From Nocardia sputorum (GTDB taxonomy: Bacteria > Actinomycetota > Actinomycetes > Mycobacteriales > Mycobacteriaceae), in contig NZ_AP026978.1 of assembly GCF_027924405.1 (NCBI RefSeq), positions 4,464,001 to 4,528,000 of the forward strand: DNA of 64,000 bases, in the 5' to 3' direction. This document shows positions 43,900 to 52,332 of the stretch, piece by piece. Every line of letters starts with the position of its first letter. The first letter of the stretch is position 1. The translations under genes were made by a program, and so were the position numbers. The notes beneath the pieces are model-generated. The model was given only the letters and a program-made list of their open reading frames with translations, was not told the DNA's origin and searched no databases.

Positions 43900-44688
43900 T
43901 TAGTCTGCCGTGTTGTCTGTCCGCATGGACGGGAGTGTGTCGATTTCGGTGTTGCGGAGTCGGTAGCTGTTTCCTTTCAAGGTCAGGACGTCGGCGTGGT
44001 GGACGATTCGGTCGATCATCGCCGCGGCAACGACGTGGTCGGAGAACACGTCGCCCCAGCGGGAGAACGGCAGGTTCGAGGTCAGGATCAGCGAGGCGTG
44101 TTCGTAGCGGCTGGAGACCAGTTGGAAGAACAGGTTCGCTGCGTCTTGTTCGAAGGGGATGTATCCGACCTCGTCGACGATCAGTAGTCCGTAGCGGCGG
44201 AGTTTGGCCAGTTCGGCGGCGAGGCGGCCGTGCTGGTGGGCGGTTTGTAGGCGGGTGACCCATTCGACGGCGGTGGCGAACAGGACGCGGTGGCCGTGGT
44301 GGGCGGCGGCGATACCCAGCCCGATCGACAGGTGGGTTTTGCCGGTTCCCGGTGGCCCGAGTAGCACCACGTTCTGGGCTTTGGTGATGAACTGGCCGGT
44401 GCCCAGATGTGCGATGGTGTCGCGCTTGAGGGCGGGCTGGTGGTCGAAGTTGAATTCCTCGATCGCTTTGCGGGCGGGGAATCCTGCTGCGCGGATCCGG
44501 ATTTCGGCGCCGGAGGACTCTCGGGATGCCACTTCGCGGGACAGGACCGCGGCGAGGTATTCCTCATGCGTCCAGCCGGCGTCGCGGGCTTGGTCGGCCA
44601 GGCGGGCGGCGCTGTCGCGGATGCGGGGGGCCTTCAACGCGTTGGCGTAGTACTCGATCTGCTTGGCGGTATCGGCGGGTGCGGCCAT
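43900..44688 (-). CDS. istB: IS21 helper ATPase IstB
   Basis: About 262 residues from ATG 44688, overlapping the istA stop (TGATG). Walker A is VVLLGPPGTGKTHLSIGLGI, Walker B is YGLLIVDEVGYIPFEQDAAN, and LILTSNLPFSRWGDVF follows; all are intact. It assists IstA in target selection and strand transfer. Confidence 0.95.
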   Translation of the reverse strand: MAAPADTAKQIEYYANALKAPRIRDSAARLADQARDAGWTHEEYLAAVLSREVASRESSGAEIRIRAAGFPARKAIEEFNFDHQPALKRDTIAHLGTGQFITKAQNVVLLGPPGTGKTHLSIGLGIAAAHHGHRVLFATAVEWVTRLQTAHQHGRLAAELAKLRRYGLLIVDEVGYIPFEQDAANLFFQLVSSRYEHASLILTSNLPFSRWGDVFSDHVVAAAMIDRIVHHADVLTLKGNSYRLRNTEIDTLPSMRTDNTAD

Positions 44689-45920
44689 CACGCGACACCC
44701 TCGCCGCCGAAGTCGACGCCGAAACAGGTGTCGTAGTCCGCGAGGTTACGCACCAACCCGCCGTCATCGACGCTGACGGTCCGAGATTGTTTGTGTCCGA
44801 ATGCTTCCCGCAATTGCGCAGCGGTGTGGACATGGGTGGGGTCGGTGATGGTGACCGCTTTCGACCAGGCTCTGCGGTGGGTGGCCACCAGCAGCCCGTC
44901 GCAGCGGGCGGTGACGGTATCCAGATCGGCACGAATGTCGATAAACCGTCCGATCACCGTCGGGTCGATCGAGTAGTCGTTGCCCAAGACACGCAGGTAG
45001 TAGTCACGCGGCAGCCTCGCGCGGCTGGTGAACCCGACCGCCGGGGCGATCGGCGGCAGTGTCGTCATCGCGGCCCGGTCGATGCCGACCAGCTCCGCTG
45101 GGGAACCCGCGATGCGCCGGACGTGTCGAGCGTTGGCGATCGGCAGCCACTCGGCGAGCTGGGTGTTGAAATCTCCTGGTGAACTGAACGACCGGCCGGG
45201 CAGGAACGAGGTCTCGAGATAGCCGTTCACGCGTTCGACGATGCCCTTGGACTCCGGGTCGAACGGCTTGCACTGGACGATGCGGGTGGCCAGCATCCCG
45301 GTGAACGCCACCACCCCAACGGCCAGGTGTCCGCCCTTGCCGATCCCTGATTCGTTGTCCCACAACAGCCTGCGCGGGACTTTCCCCAACTGCCCCGACA
45401 GCAGCGACCACATCCCGGCCAGCAGATCCGCGGTGGTCCGGGTCGGAATCATCATCGCAGTGATGAACCTCGAGAACGAAGCCACCATCACCAGCACCGG
45501 GGGTGTCCCGACCTGCCCGGCGCCCAACGGGATCGGTGTCGGTGGGAACCACAGATCGCACTGCGCCTGATCCCCGGGCCGATACTCCAGCCGGTCCGCC
45601 GGATCCTTCGGTGCGTACTGCGGCCGCAGGGCCGCGACTTTCTTACGGAACCACGACGGTGACCCCGCCCAGCCCACCCGCTCGGCGATCACCGACGCCG
45701 GCATCGCCGGGAACTGCGCCAGCAGCTCCCGCACCAGCGGCTCGAACTCGTCGAACGCCGAGGGACCCGACACCCGCTGGTATCGCGGCGGCGACTCCGA
45801 GGCAATCGCCCTCGAGACCGTGTCCCGCGAGATGCCCAACCGGGACGCGATCGCCCGCATCGACAGGCCCTCACTCGCATGGAGATACCTGATCTGCGCC
45901 CATTCCTGCACTGAGATCAC
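44688..45920 (-). CDS. istA: IS21 transposase IstA
   Basis: About 410 residues from GTG 45920 or, better spaced from GGAAGG, GTG 45911. The N-terminal HTH is LSMRAIASRLGISRDTVSRA. The DDE core starts RPGDQAQCDLWFPPTPIPLG and includes RRLLWDNESGIGKGG and KPFDPESKGIVERVNGYLET (Asp, Asp, Glu). The open frame continues upstream past the IS end, but that part lies outside the element. Confidence 0.94.
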   Translation of the reverse strand: MISVQEWAQIRYLHASEGLSMRAIASRLGISRDTVSRAIASESPPRYQRVSGPSAFDEFEPLVRELLAQFPAMPASVIAERVGWAGSPSWFRKKVAALRPQYAPKDPADRLEYRPGDQAQCDLWFPPTPIPLGAGQVGTPPVLVMVASFSRFITAMMIPTRTTADLLAGMWSLLSGQLGKVPRRLLWDNESGIGKGGHLAVGVVAFTGMLATRIVQCKPFDPESKGIVERVNGYLETSFLPGRSFSSPGDFNTQLAEWLPIANARHVRRIAGSPAELVGIDRAAMTTLPPIAPAVGFTSRARLPRDYYLRVLGNDYSIDPTVIGRFIDIRADLDTVTARCDGLLVATHRRAWSKAVTITDPTHVHTAAQLREAFGHKQSRTVSVDDGGLVRNLADYDTCFGVDFGGEGVA

Positions 45921-46315
45921 CCTTCCGATCGTGGATGGGTGGCCGATTTTCAAAGAGCGCCGGTGGCCGGATTTTCGAAGAGCGCTGACACCCGCGGCCG
46001 ACCATATCCTGCAACGCCTACTTTCCCGCAGCAGCGCGCGATCCTCCAGGACATGGATCCCCGTGACGGTCAGGTGTCGTAAAACGGTTCTCGACATCCC
46101 GCGGGTTTCATCCGTAAGGGGTGATCCCTGCTCCTGGAAGGTGCTCATAGCCTGTGGTTGAGCGCCGCGTAGAGGTGGGAGCCACTGTGCGGGTCTGCCG
46201 TATGCACTGACCCGTTCGGCCGGCTCAGCGCGACACGGCTCGGGAGTCTCGGGTGAACTGGCCGGGTTGGTGTCGTTGATCGCAAGGCCCAGTGCACGAT
46301 CTTGTTGGAGGGGCA

Positions 46316-46864
46316 ATGACCAGAACCGATCCACAGGAATTCACCACCCTGCTCGACACCATCGCCCAGCGCCGCAGCGCCGGCGACGGCACAGTTTCGG
46401 CGCAGTCCCCCACGCACATCCCCGAGGTCAGAGCGGCGGATGTTCCGCAGGAGGTCAAAGACGCCCTTCAACCCGCCGAGACCGGCATGCTGGAGCAGCT
46501 CGGCCACACCGGCGCCGCCGCGTACACATACGCTCAGCGCGTCCTCGCCGGTGACATCTCCCGCGAACAGTTCGAGGACCTGATCAGTCAACTGATGGAC
46601 AGCGCCCAAACCCAGTTCACTCAGCTGCGGGACTCGACCAAGGCAAAACTTCAAAGCCTCGGCCGCCAGCACCCCGACTGGCAAGCGATGATCCTTTCCG
46701 TATTCGAAGCGGTCACCAACCTGCAGTCCGACGTGCTGACAAAGGAATTCAACTTCCTCCAATCGCTGATGTCGAACACGCCCCAGCAGGCAGGCCAGTT
46801 GAACGGATTCTTCAGCGACTTGATGCGTCACCTCGAGGAAGGGTGGAGTCAGATCGTGGGGTGA
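46316..46864 (+). CDS. hypothetical helical protein
   Basis: 182 residues from ATG 46316 behind GGAGGGGCA. It is mostly helical with many Gln residues (MLEQLGHTGAAAYTYAQRVL, QFEDLISQLMDSAQTQFTQL, QQAGQLNGFFSDLMRHLEEG). No signal peptide, membrane segment or known domain. It is followed 90 bases later by another small unknown gene on the same strand. Confidence 0.65.
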   Translation: MTRTDPQEFTTLLDTIAQRRSAGDGTVSAQSPTHIPEVRAADVPQEVKDALQPAETGMLEQLGHTGAAAYTYAQRVLAGDISREQFEDLISQLMDSAQTQFTQLRDSTKAKLQSLGRQHPDWQAMILSVFEAVTNLQSDVLTKEFNFLQSLMSNTPQQAGQLNGFFSDLMRHLEEGWSQIVG

Positions 46865-46955
46865 TACCGGCAGCTCGGCGTGGGCTCGGGCGTGGATGTG
46901 CGGGTTCGCGCCACCGTTTCCTTGCGTGACGAACACCCGATCGAAGGAGGAGACA

Positions 46956-47294
46956 ATGACCAAAGCGGAACAAGCTCTCGAAGTGAAGCAGGATACGTTG
47001 TCCGAAGCATCGAAGTCGGCGGAACGTACCTCGGTCGGCTGGTACAAGCTGTACAACGATCTGGACCTCCCCGTCACCGCCGTAATAGCGGCCGGCCGTG
47101 GCGGGACCCGCCTGAGGGTGCTGGTGATTGCGCCCGGCACCACCAGTGCGCAGTTCGATGACGGTACTGATGCACTTTTCTATCAGGGGACCGGGCCGGG
47201 GGAGGTGTACGACTGCGTCAGCGGTTGTGTCTGGTACCACTTCCGTGGGGATCTGCGAGGCAACCAGGTCAACAACCTGAGCTGGTTCCAGTAG
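46956..47294 (+). CDS. hypothetical small beta-rich protein
   Basis: 112 residues, with a strong AAGGAGG 8 bases before ATG 46956. It begins MTKAEQALEVKQDTLSEASK and then shows alternating strands (VGWYKLYNDLDLPVTAVIAA, LRVLVIAPGTTSAQFDDGTD) with a Cys pair in YDCVSGCVWYHF. No family recognised. It follows the 182-residue gene and may be cotranscribed. Confidence 0.65.
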   Translation: MTKAEQALEVKQDTLSEASKSAERTSVGWYKLYNDLDLPVTAVIAAGRGGTRLRVLVIAPGTTSAQFDDGTDALFYQGTGPGEVYDCVSGCVWYHFRGDLRGNQVNNLSWFQ

Positions 47295-47532
47295 CCGTGA
47301 TCCAGGGGTCCCGCACTGGCCGGGACCCCTGATGCGGCTGATCGCCAGCGGGCACCTGCGGCGTATCCACGGCGCGTGGGGGCCACGTCCGCAGGATCCG
47401 CCGGTAAGACGCCACCGCAGAGAGTTTCGCGAGTCGGAACCACCTGCCGGGTGTTCCCAGACCCCCAGGCACTCACGACGAGGTGTCGATAAACGATCGG
47501 TTCTCCGACATCCGCCTCTCCGGTGGTGTGGT

Positions 47533-47889
47533 TCAGATGCTCATGTCGGTGGATCCGTGTGGCGGGTGCCGCGGCTCGGCACGATCGGGGGTGGCTTCAT
47601 CGGCCGGAGGGCGGGGCTGTCCGGCCAGGATGCGGTTCAGCTCGACGCGTATCGGAGCTGCGGGGGCTTGCCCGCCCGCGGTGGGTAGTTCGGTGAGGAT
47701 GCGTCCGGCCAGTTCGCGTAGTCGCACGTTGGTGTGTTGCGAGTAGGACCGCAGCAGCTCGAATGCTTGCTGCTCGCCGATCCCGTAGACCAGCATCAGC
47801 ATTCCTTTGGCCTGCTCGATCACCGCGCGGCCGGCTTCGAACGCGCACCGATCGGCGTCAGCGGGCGGTCGGGGTTGTTCGATGTCCAC
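47533..47889 (-). CDS. ANTAR-domain RNA-binding regulator
   Basis: 118 residues. The ANTAR core AGRAVIEQAKGMLMLVYGIG followed by EQQAFELLRSYSQHTNVRLR and ELAGRILTEL is clear. A disordered Pro-rich tail follows. ANTAR proteins bind paired-hairpin RNAs and prevent termination. There is no GAF or other sensor domain, so the signal is unknown. It is divergent from a MerR gene whose leader holds unusual RNA structure. Confidence 0.9.
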   Translation of the reverse strand: MDIEQPRPPADADRCAFEAGRAVIEQAKGMLMLVYGIGEQQAFELLRSYSQHTNVRLRELAGRILTELPTAGGQAPAAPIRVELNRILAGQPRPPADEATPDRAEPRHPPHGSTDMSI

Positions 47890-48036
47890 ACACCCACCCC
47901 TACCCGCGGTGTGGCGTGGAGAAAAGCCCTACCCAGGAAGCGGGAAAATCTACATTGCAGGGTGTAGACATTCGGGAAGCTGGGGTGTACTTTCTCTGTT
48001 GTTGGAGATGAGATGTCTGGTTGGCCGGGCAGGTGA

Positions 48037-48116
48037 ACTGCACCGGAAGCAAGATCCACCATCCCCTCCGGCGGAGAAGAGAATCCGGTGCAGTCGGCCG
48101 GACCGCCGGAGGGGAT
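48037..48116 (+). ncRNA. candidate H-type pseudoknot in the MerR leader
   Basis: Two perfect, interleaved inverted repeats: ACTGCACCGGA (48037-48047) with TCCGGTGCAGT (48084-48094), and ATCCCCTCCGGCGG (48061-48074) with CCGCCGGAGGGGAT (48103-48116). The order arm 1, arm 2, arm 1', arm 2' is that of a pseudoknot with loops of 13, 9 and 8 bases. It lies between the divergent ANTAR and MerR genes. No riboswitch class recognised. Confidence 0.5.
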
Positions 48117-48267
48117 GACGAACTCCCGCAGACACGTCCGGCAACCCCAGGAGGTGGTGACTGAACAGCTCTTCCCAGATTCCGCGTCCCGGGCTGTTGC
48201 CGGGCGCGGTCCCCGCGGTCGGCTTCACCGTCCGACCGGCGGGATAGACGTGAAACCCCTCGATCCC

Positions 48268-48296
48268 AGGCCCCGGCGCACAACGCGCCGGGGCCT
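48268..48296 (+). terminator. strong GC hairpin in the MerR leader (possible attenuator)
   Basis: AGGCCCCGGCGC, loop ACAAC, GCGCCGGGGCCT: a perfect 12-bp stem ending 26 bases before the MerR start. No T-run follows, so it may act as an actinobacterial-type terminator or attenuator, or simply as mRNA structure. Confidence 0.5.
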
Positions 48297-48321
48297 GTCG
48301 ACGTTGAACCCCAGAGGTGTT

Positions 48322-48705
48322 GTGCAGCAAGCGAACGACCCCACCAACTCCACCCACCCCATCGACTCCGCCGACGCTTCCAGTGCCGCCGACCGGCTCG
48401 ATCACGAGGACTACCCCGCCTACAGCATGGGCAGGGCCGCGGAAATCCTCGGCGTCACCCCCGCCTTCCTGCGCGGCCTGGACGCCGCCGAACTGCTGAT
48501 CCCGCAGCGTTCAGCGGGCGGGCACCGCCGCTACTCCCGTTCCCAGTTGCGGATCGCCGCGCGGGTCCGCGCGCTGGTCGATGCGGGCACACCGCTGGAG
48601 GCGGCGTGCCGGATCATCGCCCTGGAAGACCAACTCACCGAAGCCCGCGAGCTCAACGCCGAAATCACCCGGCGAAACCCGCCCGCGCCGGACCGCGACA
48701 GCTGA
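48322..48705 (+). CDS. MerR-type HTH regulator
   Basis: About 127 residues from GTG 48322 (AGAGG upstream; ATG 48427 is a shorter option). The HTH is YSMGRAAEILGVTPAFLRGL followed by ELLIPQRSAGGHRRYSRSQL and RIAARVRALVDAGTPLEAAC, the MerR winged-helix pattern. A short coiled coil follows. There is no effector domain. It converges with the HATPase gene. Confidence 0.82.
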   Translation: MQQANDPTNSTHPIDSADASSAADRLDHEDYPAYSMGRAAEILGVTPAFLRGLDAAELLIPQRSAGGHRRYSRSQLRIAARVRALVDAGTPLEAACRIIALEDQLTEARELNAEITRRNPPAPDRDS

Positions 48706-48711
48706 GTCCGG

Positions 48712-49056
48712 TCAGCCGCGGCCGCGGGTGCCGAGTTCGGCCCACACCGTCTTGCCGGGTCCGTGGTAGTCCACAGCCCAGCAGGTGGCCAGCTGATCGA
48801 CCAGGATCAACCCGCACCCTCCGGTGTGATCGGGTCGGCGGATCCGCGCGGGCGCGGGTGAAGCATCCTCGACCTCCACACGCAACCAGCCGTGGCCGGC
48901 CACCATCAACCGGCAACCACGCGGGGCGCGGGCGTGCACGACAGCGTTGCCGGCCAGCTCGTCAGACACTTGCACCGCGTCCTCGATACGCAGGAATTGG
49001 TCGACGGGCTGATCCATATGTACTTCCAGAAGCGGACGCCCGGCATGCTCGACTAT
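48712..49056 (-). pseudogene. HATPase (RsbW-like) gene, 5' end replaced by IS5 remnant
   Basis: The C-terminal part has the Bergerat-fold motifs: QVSDELAGNAVVHARAPRGC (N box), WLRVEVEDASPAPARI (G1) and GGCGLILVDQLATCWAVDYH with GKTVWAEL at the end. These belong to anti-sigma-type serine-protein kinases. Upstream of about 49056 the same frame continues into an IS5-family transposase segment instead of the expected N-terminus, so the native start is gone. A chimeric protein could still be made. Confidence 0.75.
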
Positions 49057-49260
49057 CTTGCGGCCTTTGATCTTCTTGCCCGCGTCGTAACCGGTCGTGC
49101 CGGCAGCGACCGTGTCGGCGCCACGAACGGTCTGCGAGTCGATTACCGCGGCAGTGGGCCGCGTGTCACGCCCTGCCTGGACTCGTGCCCGGTCCCGCAA
49201 CACGTCGTGGATGCGTTGCCACACACCGGCTTTTGTCCACCGCCGCTAGATGTCATACAA
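49057..49260 (-). mobile_element. IS5-family (IS427-like) transposase fragment
   Basis: Codons read RRWTKAGVWQRIHDVLRDRA, then RPTAAVIDSQTVRGADTVAA and GYDAGKKIKGRK, the first DDE block (VIDSQTVRG) of IS427-group transposases. It stops abruptly where the HATPase sequence begins, with the frame preserved. Confidence 0.82.
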
Positions 49261-49325
49261 CGAGAGCTTCCCAGCGCTGATGGAAGCGATGGCCTGGCCG
49301 GACCGATCGGGGATACCGTCGCTTC

Positions 49326-49682
49326 ATGTGTACCTACGGTTTCGTGCACTACAAACTGCACTATGCGTGCGTGGGGTGCCGGGTGTCGTTCAAGCGGCAC
49401 CCGCCGATTGCCGGTGTAGCGCACCATTGCCCGCGATGCGGTAAACCGATGTTATGTGCGGGGCATGATTTCGCGGCGCCCCCTCGCCGTGACACCCGGG
49501 CGTGGTCGGTGGTCGCTGCCGTGGTCGGCGCCGGATTGCGTTACGAGGGTTTCGAACCGTGCGGCTGTGGCTGGGAACCGAAATACCGGCCGCGGACCCG
49601 CGCCGAACTTCGCGCCCGCCGCAAGTTCGCCACACGCAACGCTGTTCCGCTCGCCGATGCGCTCGCCCGCCCTAACGTGTGA
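49326..49682 (+). CDS. small zinc-ribbon protein of unknown function
   Basis: 118 residues. It starts MCTYGFVHYKLHYACVGCRV and has CPRCGKPMLCAGHDFAAPPR, WSVVAAVVGAGLRYEGFEPC and EPKYRPRTRAELRAR. This is a family common in Nocardia and Streptomyces and often mislabelled as deoxyxylulose-phosphate synthase. Four Cys in two CxxC pairs can bind zinc. The function is unknown. Confidence 0.85.
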   Translation: MCTYGFVHYKLHYACVGCRVSFKRHPPIAGVAHHCPRCGKPMLCAGHDFAAPPRRDTRAWSVVAAVVGAGLRYEGFEPCGCGWEPKYRPRTRAELRARRKFATRNAVPLADALARPNV

Positions 49683-49834
49683 ACACACTGCCCAAGCGCA
49701 CCGCAACCGGTCGAACGCGCCGCACCACACCGGACACGACCCCGAAGACAGGAATCAGGACCGAATACGCCTCGACCGCGCCTGAGGCCGAGTTCTCACA
49801 TGCGTTCTAATAGTGCTTTGTTAGATGCGCCGGG

Positions 49835-51112
49835 ATGTGCTGTGCTGCAATGGTGTTGCGCGAGGAGATGGACGTGGTCCGTCCGGTGATCGAGGAGTTC
49901 GCCGCCGAGATGTTCGCCGGGTTCGCCCGCCGGGACCAACGAGCCAAGGGGCAGCTGTACCTGCGGGGCCTGCTGGCAGACGGTAAACGCAAGTCGATGC
50001 AGCCCATGGCGGCGCGGCTCGGGGTCGATCATCAGCAGTTGCAGCAGTTCGTGACGACCTCGACCTGGGACCACACCCAGGTCCGGGCCCGGCTGACCGG
50101 GTGGGCGGCGCGGTTCGTCGACCCCGACGCCCTCGTGGTCGACGACACCGGGTTTCCCAAGGACGGGACAGCATCACCGGGTGTGGCGCGAATGTACTGC
50201 GGGGCGTTGGGCAAACGCGGCAACTGCCAGATCGGAGTGAGCGTGCACGCGGCCACCGACTGGGCCTCGGCCGCACTGGATTGGCGGCTCTACCTACCGA
50301 AGTCCTGGGACGACCACACCGCCACCGACCCGGACGAAGCCGAACAGATCACCGCACGGCGGGCACGGTGCGCGATTCCCGACCACGCTCGGTTCCGGGA
50401 GAAGTGGCGGCTGGCGCTGGACATGCTCGACGAGGTCCTCACCTGGGGAATGCCCGCCCGGCCGGTGATCGCCGATGCCGCCTACGGCGACAGCACCGCC
50501 TTCCGCGCCGGACTGACCGAACGCGGCCTGACCTACGTCCTGGCGGTCTCGGCGGCGACCAGCGTCCACCCCGCCACCGCTGAACCGGTGCCACCGACCT
50601 ACTCCGGATTCGGGCGACCCCCAACCCGCACCGACTACCCCGACAAGCCCGTCACCGCCAAGACGATGATCATCACCACCGGCCGCTCAGCGGGACGGTT
50701 CGTCACCTGGCGGCGCGGCTCCCGCCACACCGCATCGAACCCGGGCGCGGTGATGCGCTCCCGGTTCCTCGCCTTACGGGTGCGCCCGGCCAACCGCAAC
50801 ATCACCCGCGGACCGGACGGCAGCCTTCCCGAATGCTGGCTGCTGGCCGAATGGCCCACCGGCGCGGCCGAACCCACCGACTACTGGCTGGCCACCGTGG
50901 CATCAAGCATCCCGCTACGAGACCTCGTGCGGCTGGCGAAAATCCGCTGGCGCATCGAACACGACTACCGCGAACTCAAAGACGGCCTCGGCCTGGACCA
51001 CTTCGAAGGCCGATCCTGGCTCGGCTGGCACCGCCACGTCACCCTCACCTCCATCGCCCAGGCAATCTGCACCACGCTGCGCCTCACCCCAAAAGCCCCT
51101 GCGCAGGCCTGA
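49835..51112 (+). CDS. IS701-family DDE transposase
   Basis: 425 residues (ATG 49835, or 49850). Family blocks include FAAEMFAGFARRDQRAKGQL, ALVVDDTGFPKDGTASPGVA (first Asp), VIADAAYGDSTAFRAGLTER (second Asp) and IEHDYRELKDGLGLDHFEGR (Glu). The zero frame stops after TPKAPAQA. A plausible C-terminal continuation CAGLTLYAVLRRLQHLLATW with a CHTCH zinc motif lies in the -1 frame to 51222, behind a slippery heptamer. Confidence 0.94.
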   Translation: MCCAAMVLREEMDVVRPVIEEFAAEMFAGFARRDQRAKGQLYLRGLLADGKRKSMQPMAARLGVDHQQLQQFVTTSTWDHTQVRARLTGWAARFVDPDALVVDDTGFPKDGTASPGVARMYCGALGKRGNCQIGVSVHAATDWASAALDWRLYLPKSWDDHTATDPDEAEQITARRARCAIPDHARFREKWRLALDMLDEVLTWGMPARPVIADAAYGDSTAFRAGLTERGLTYVLAVSAATSVHPATAEPVPPTYSGFGRPPTRTDYPDKPVTAKTMIITTGRSAGRFVTWRRGSRHTASNPGAVMRSRFLALRVRPANRNITRGPDGSLPECWLLAEWPTGAAEPTDYWLATVASSIPLRDLVRLAKIRWRIEHDYRELKDGLGLDHFEGRSWLGWHRHVTLTSIAQAICTTLRLTPKAPAQA

Positions 51113-51132
51113 CCCTCTACGCCGTCCTGCGC
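51088..51132 (+). promoter_or_regulatory. candidate -1 frameshift signal in the IS701 transposase gene
   Basis: The heptamer C CCA AAA (51088-51094) is in the correct X XXY YYZ register. After 6 bases, GCGCAGG (51101-51107) pairs with CCTGCGC (51126-51132) around an 18-base loop. A -1 slip would bypass the stop at 51110-51112 and add about 40 residues with a CxxC pair. The alternative is a simple frameshift mutation near the 3' end. Confidence 0.5.
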
Positions 51133-51381
51133 CGACTCCAACACCTACTCGCCACCTGGACCGGGCACTGCCACACCTGCCACCAACCCCTACCAGCCCG
51201 AACACAACCACCCCACACCTAACAAAGCACTACTAAGAGGGCATCCGAGAACTCGGTGTCGCTGGTGATTTTCAATTGGCGAAGATGGCCTGGACCTGAA
51301 TGTGGCATGTGTCCAGACAGCTCGTTTGATGTGGCGTCACCACGGCTGAGTTTGTTGCGGCGCGACGGTTCTGGTCAGAAT

Positions 51382-52332
51382 GTGGGGGTGGCGCATGCTG
51401 ATCTGGCTGCTGTGTGGTGGCGGGAACTGTCCGACGAGTCGGCAATGGGGGTTGCGCGTGCGGTAGCCCGCGAGAACGATGCGGAATTGATCGGTGTTTA
51501 TCGCCATGAGTACGCGGGCCGACAGCAGCGTATTGCCCTGTTCGAGCGGGCGGGTATGCGGTTCTCGTTGGTTCCGGCCGACCGTGTGCGACTCGGTTAC
51601 GACGGGGACAGGTTCGTCCCGTCGCCGCACCAGGTGGTCAGCTATGCCGATAGCGTTGAGGAGTACGGTCTGCCTGCGATCGCGGAATTCGTCGATGCGA
51701 TGACTTCGCCGGATCGGGTGGTGGAACTTCCTGCGATGCTTGTCGGGGTCGAGGCACTGGAACCGTGTCTCGAGAGCGTGCGGATCGATGATCCCCGGGT
51801 TCAGCAGCTGGTCGCCGAGTCTGGTCCTCGCACTGGCACGATCACGCACTTGGGCCCCGGCGGCGGTCTGAAGGTCGAGTTCGGCGAGCTGGGACAAGTG
51901 CAGCGCGCCTGGGTGGCCGAACAGATCTCCTACGAGCAGGCGTTGGGAAGTGCGTCTGTGCTGGGCGTGCGGGCGAGCACTCCGGATGAGTGGGAATATG
52001 CCTGTGGTGCTGGGGCCAGCACTCTGTTTCGATGGGGCGATGACAGCTTGGACGACGGATATCCGTTCGATCACCGGAGGGGCCCGCACCGGGAGTCGAA
52101 CTTGTGGGGTCTGAAGATCGGTCAGGATCCGTATCGACACGAGTTCACTACGGAGCCGACCATCGTCTGCGGTGGTGACGGGGGCGGTGCCACGTGTGGT
52201 GGAAGCGGGTTCTTCCTGGGGTGGCTCACGCTGGCCACCGCTTACCGCGACAAGGATTTCGGGGCCTGGCTCAATTCCGAAAACGGCTACATCACCGAAT
52301 TACTCATCCGGCCGGTCGTCGAGATGGCCTGA
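51382..52332 (+). CDS. FGE/SUMF1-like domain protein
   Basis: About 316 residues; starts GTG 51382 or GTG 51388 are likely, though the frame is open back to 51256 near the IS701 end. The C-terminal half has RASTPDEWEYACGAGASTLF followed by RWGDD, the signature of formylglycine-generating-enzyme-like folds. A C-terminal segment with GGSGFFLGWLTLATAYRD replaces the usual SVRGG/R..R end. No sulfatase is nearby, so a modified or non-catalytic role is possible. IS701 sits immediately upstream and may have displaced its promoter. Confidence 0.7.
   Translation: MGVAHADLAAVWWRELSDESAMGVARAVARENDAELIGVYRHEYAGRQQRIALFERAGMRFSLVPADRVRLGYDGDRFVPSPHQVVSYADSVEEYGLPAIAEFVDAMTSPDRVVELPAMLVGVEALEPCLESVRIDDPRVQQLVAESGPRTGTITHLGPGGGLKVEFGELGQVQRAWVAEQISYEQALGSASVLGVRASTPDEWEYACGAGASTLFRWGDDSLDDGYPFDHRRGPHRESNLWGLKIGQDPYRHEFTTEPTIVCGGDGGGATCGGSGFFLGWLTLATAYRDKDFGAWLNSENGYITELLIRPVVEMA

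Larger units (their letters stand above)
43837..45990 (-). mobile_element. intact IS21-family insertion sequence
   Basis: The ends are TGTCGACGCTCTTCGAAA at 43837 and, reading inward from 45990, TGTCAGCGCTCTTCGAAA. Each end has a second internal copy of the GCGCTC..TGAA..TCGGCCAC repeat typical of IS21 termini. The 6-bp sequence CCCGCG lies directly outside both ends (43831-43836 and 45991-45996), a target duplication. It holds istA and istB, overlapping. Length 2154 bp. Confidence 0.95.
49811..51232 (+). mobile_element. intact IS701-family insertion sequence
   Basis: Terminal inverted repeats TAGTGCTTTGTTAG (49811-49824) and CTAACAAAGCACTA (51219-51232) are perfect over 14 bp. CTAA is repeated directly outside both ends (49807-49810 and 51233-51236), the CTAR-type 4-bp target of IS701 elements. 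One transposase gene fills the element. Length 1422 bp. Confidence 0.95.
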
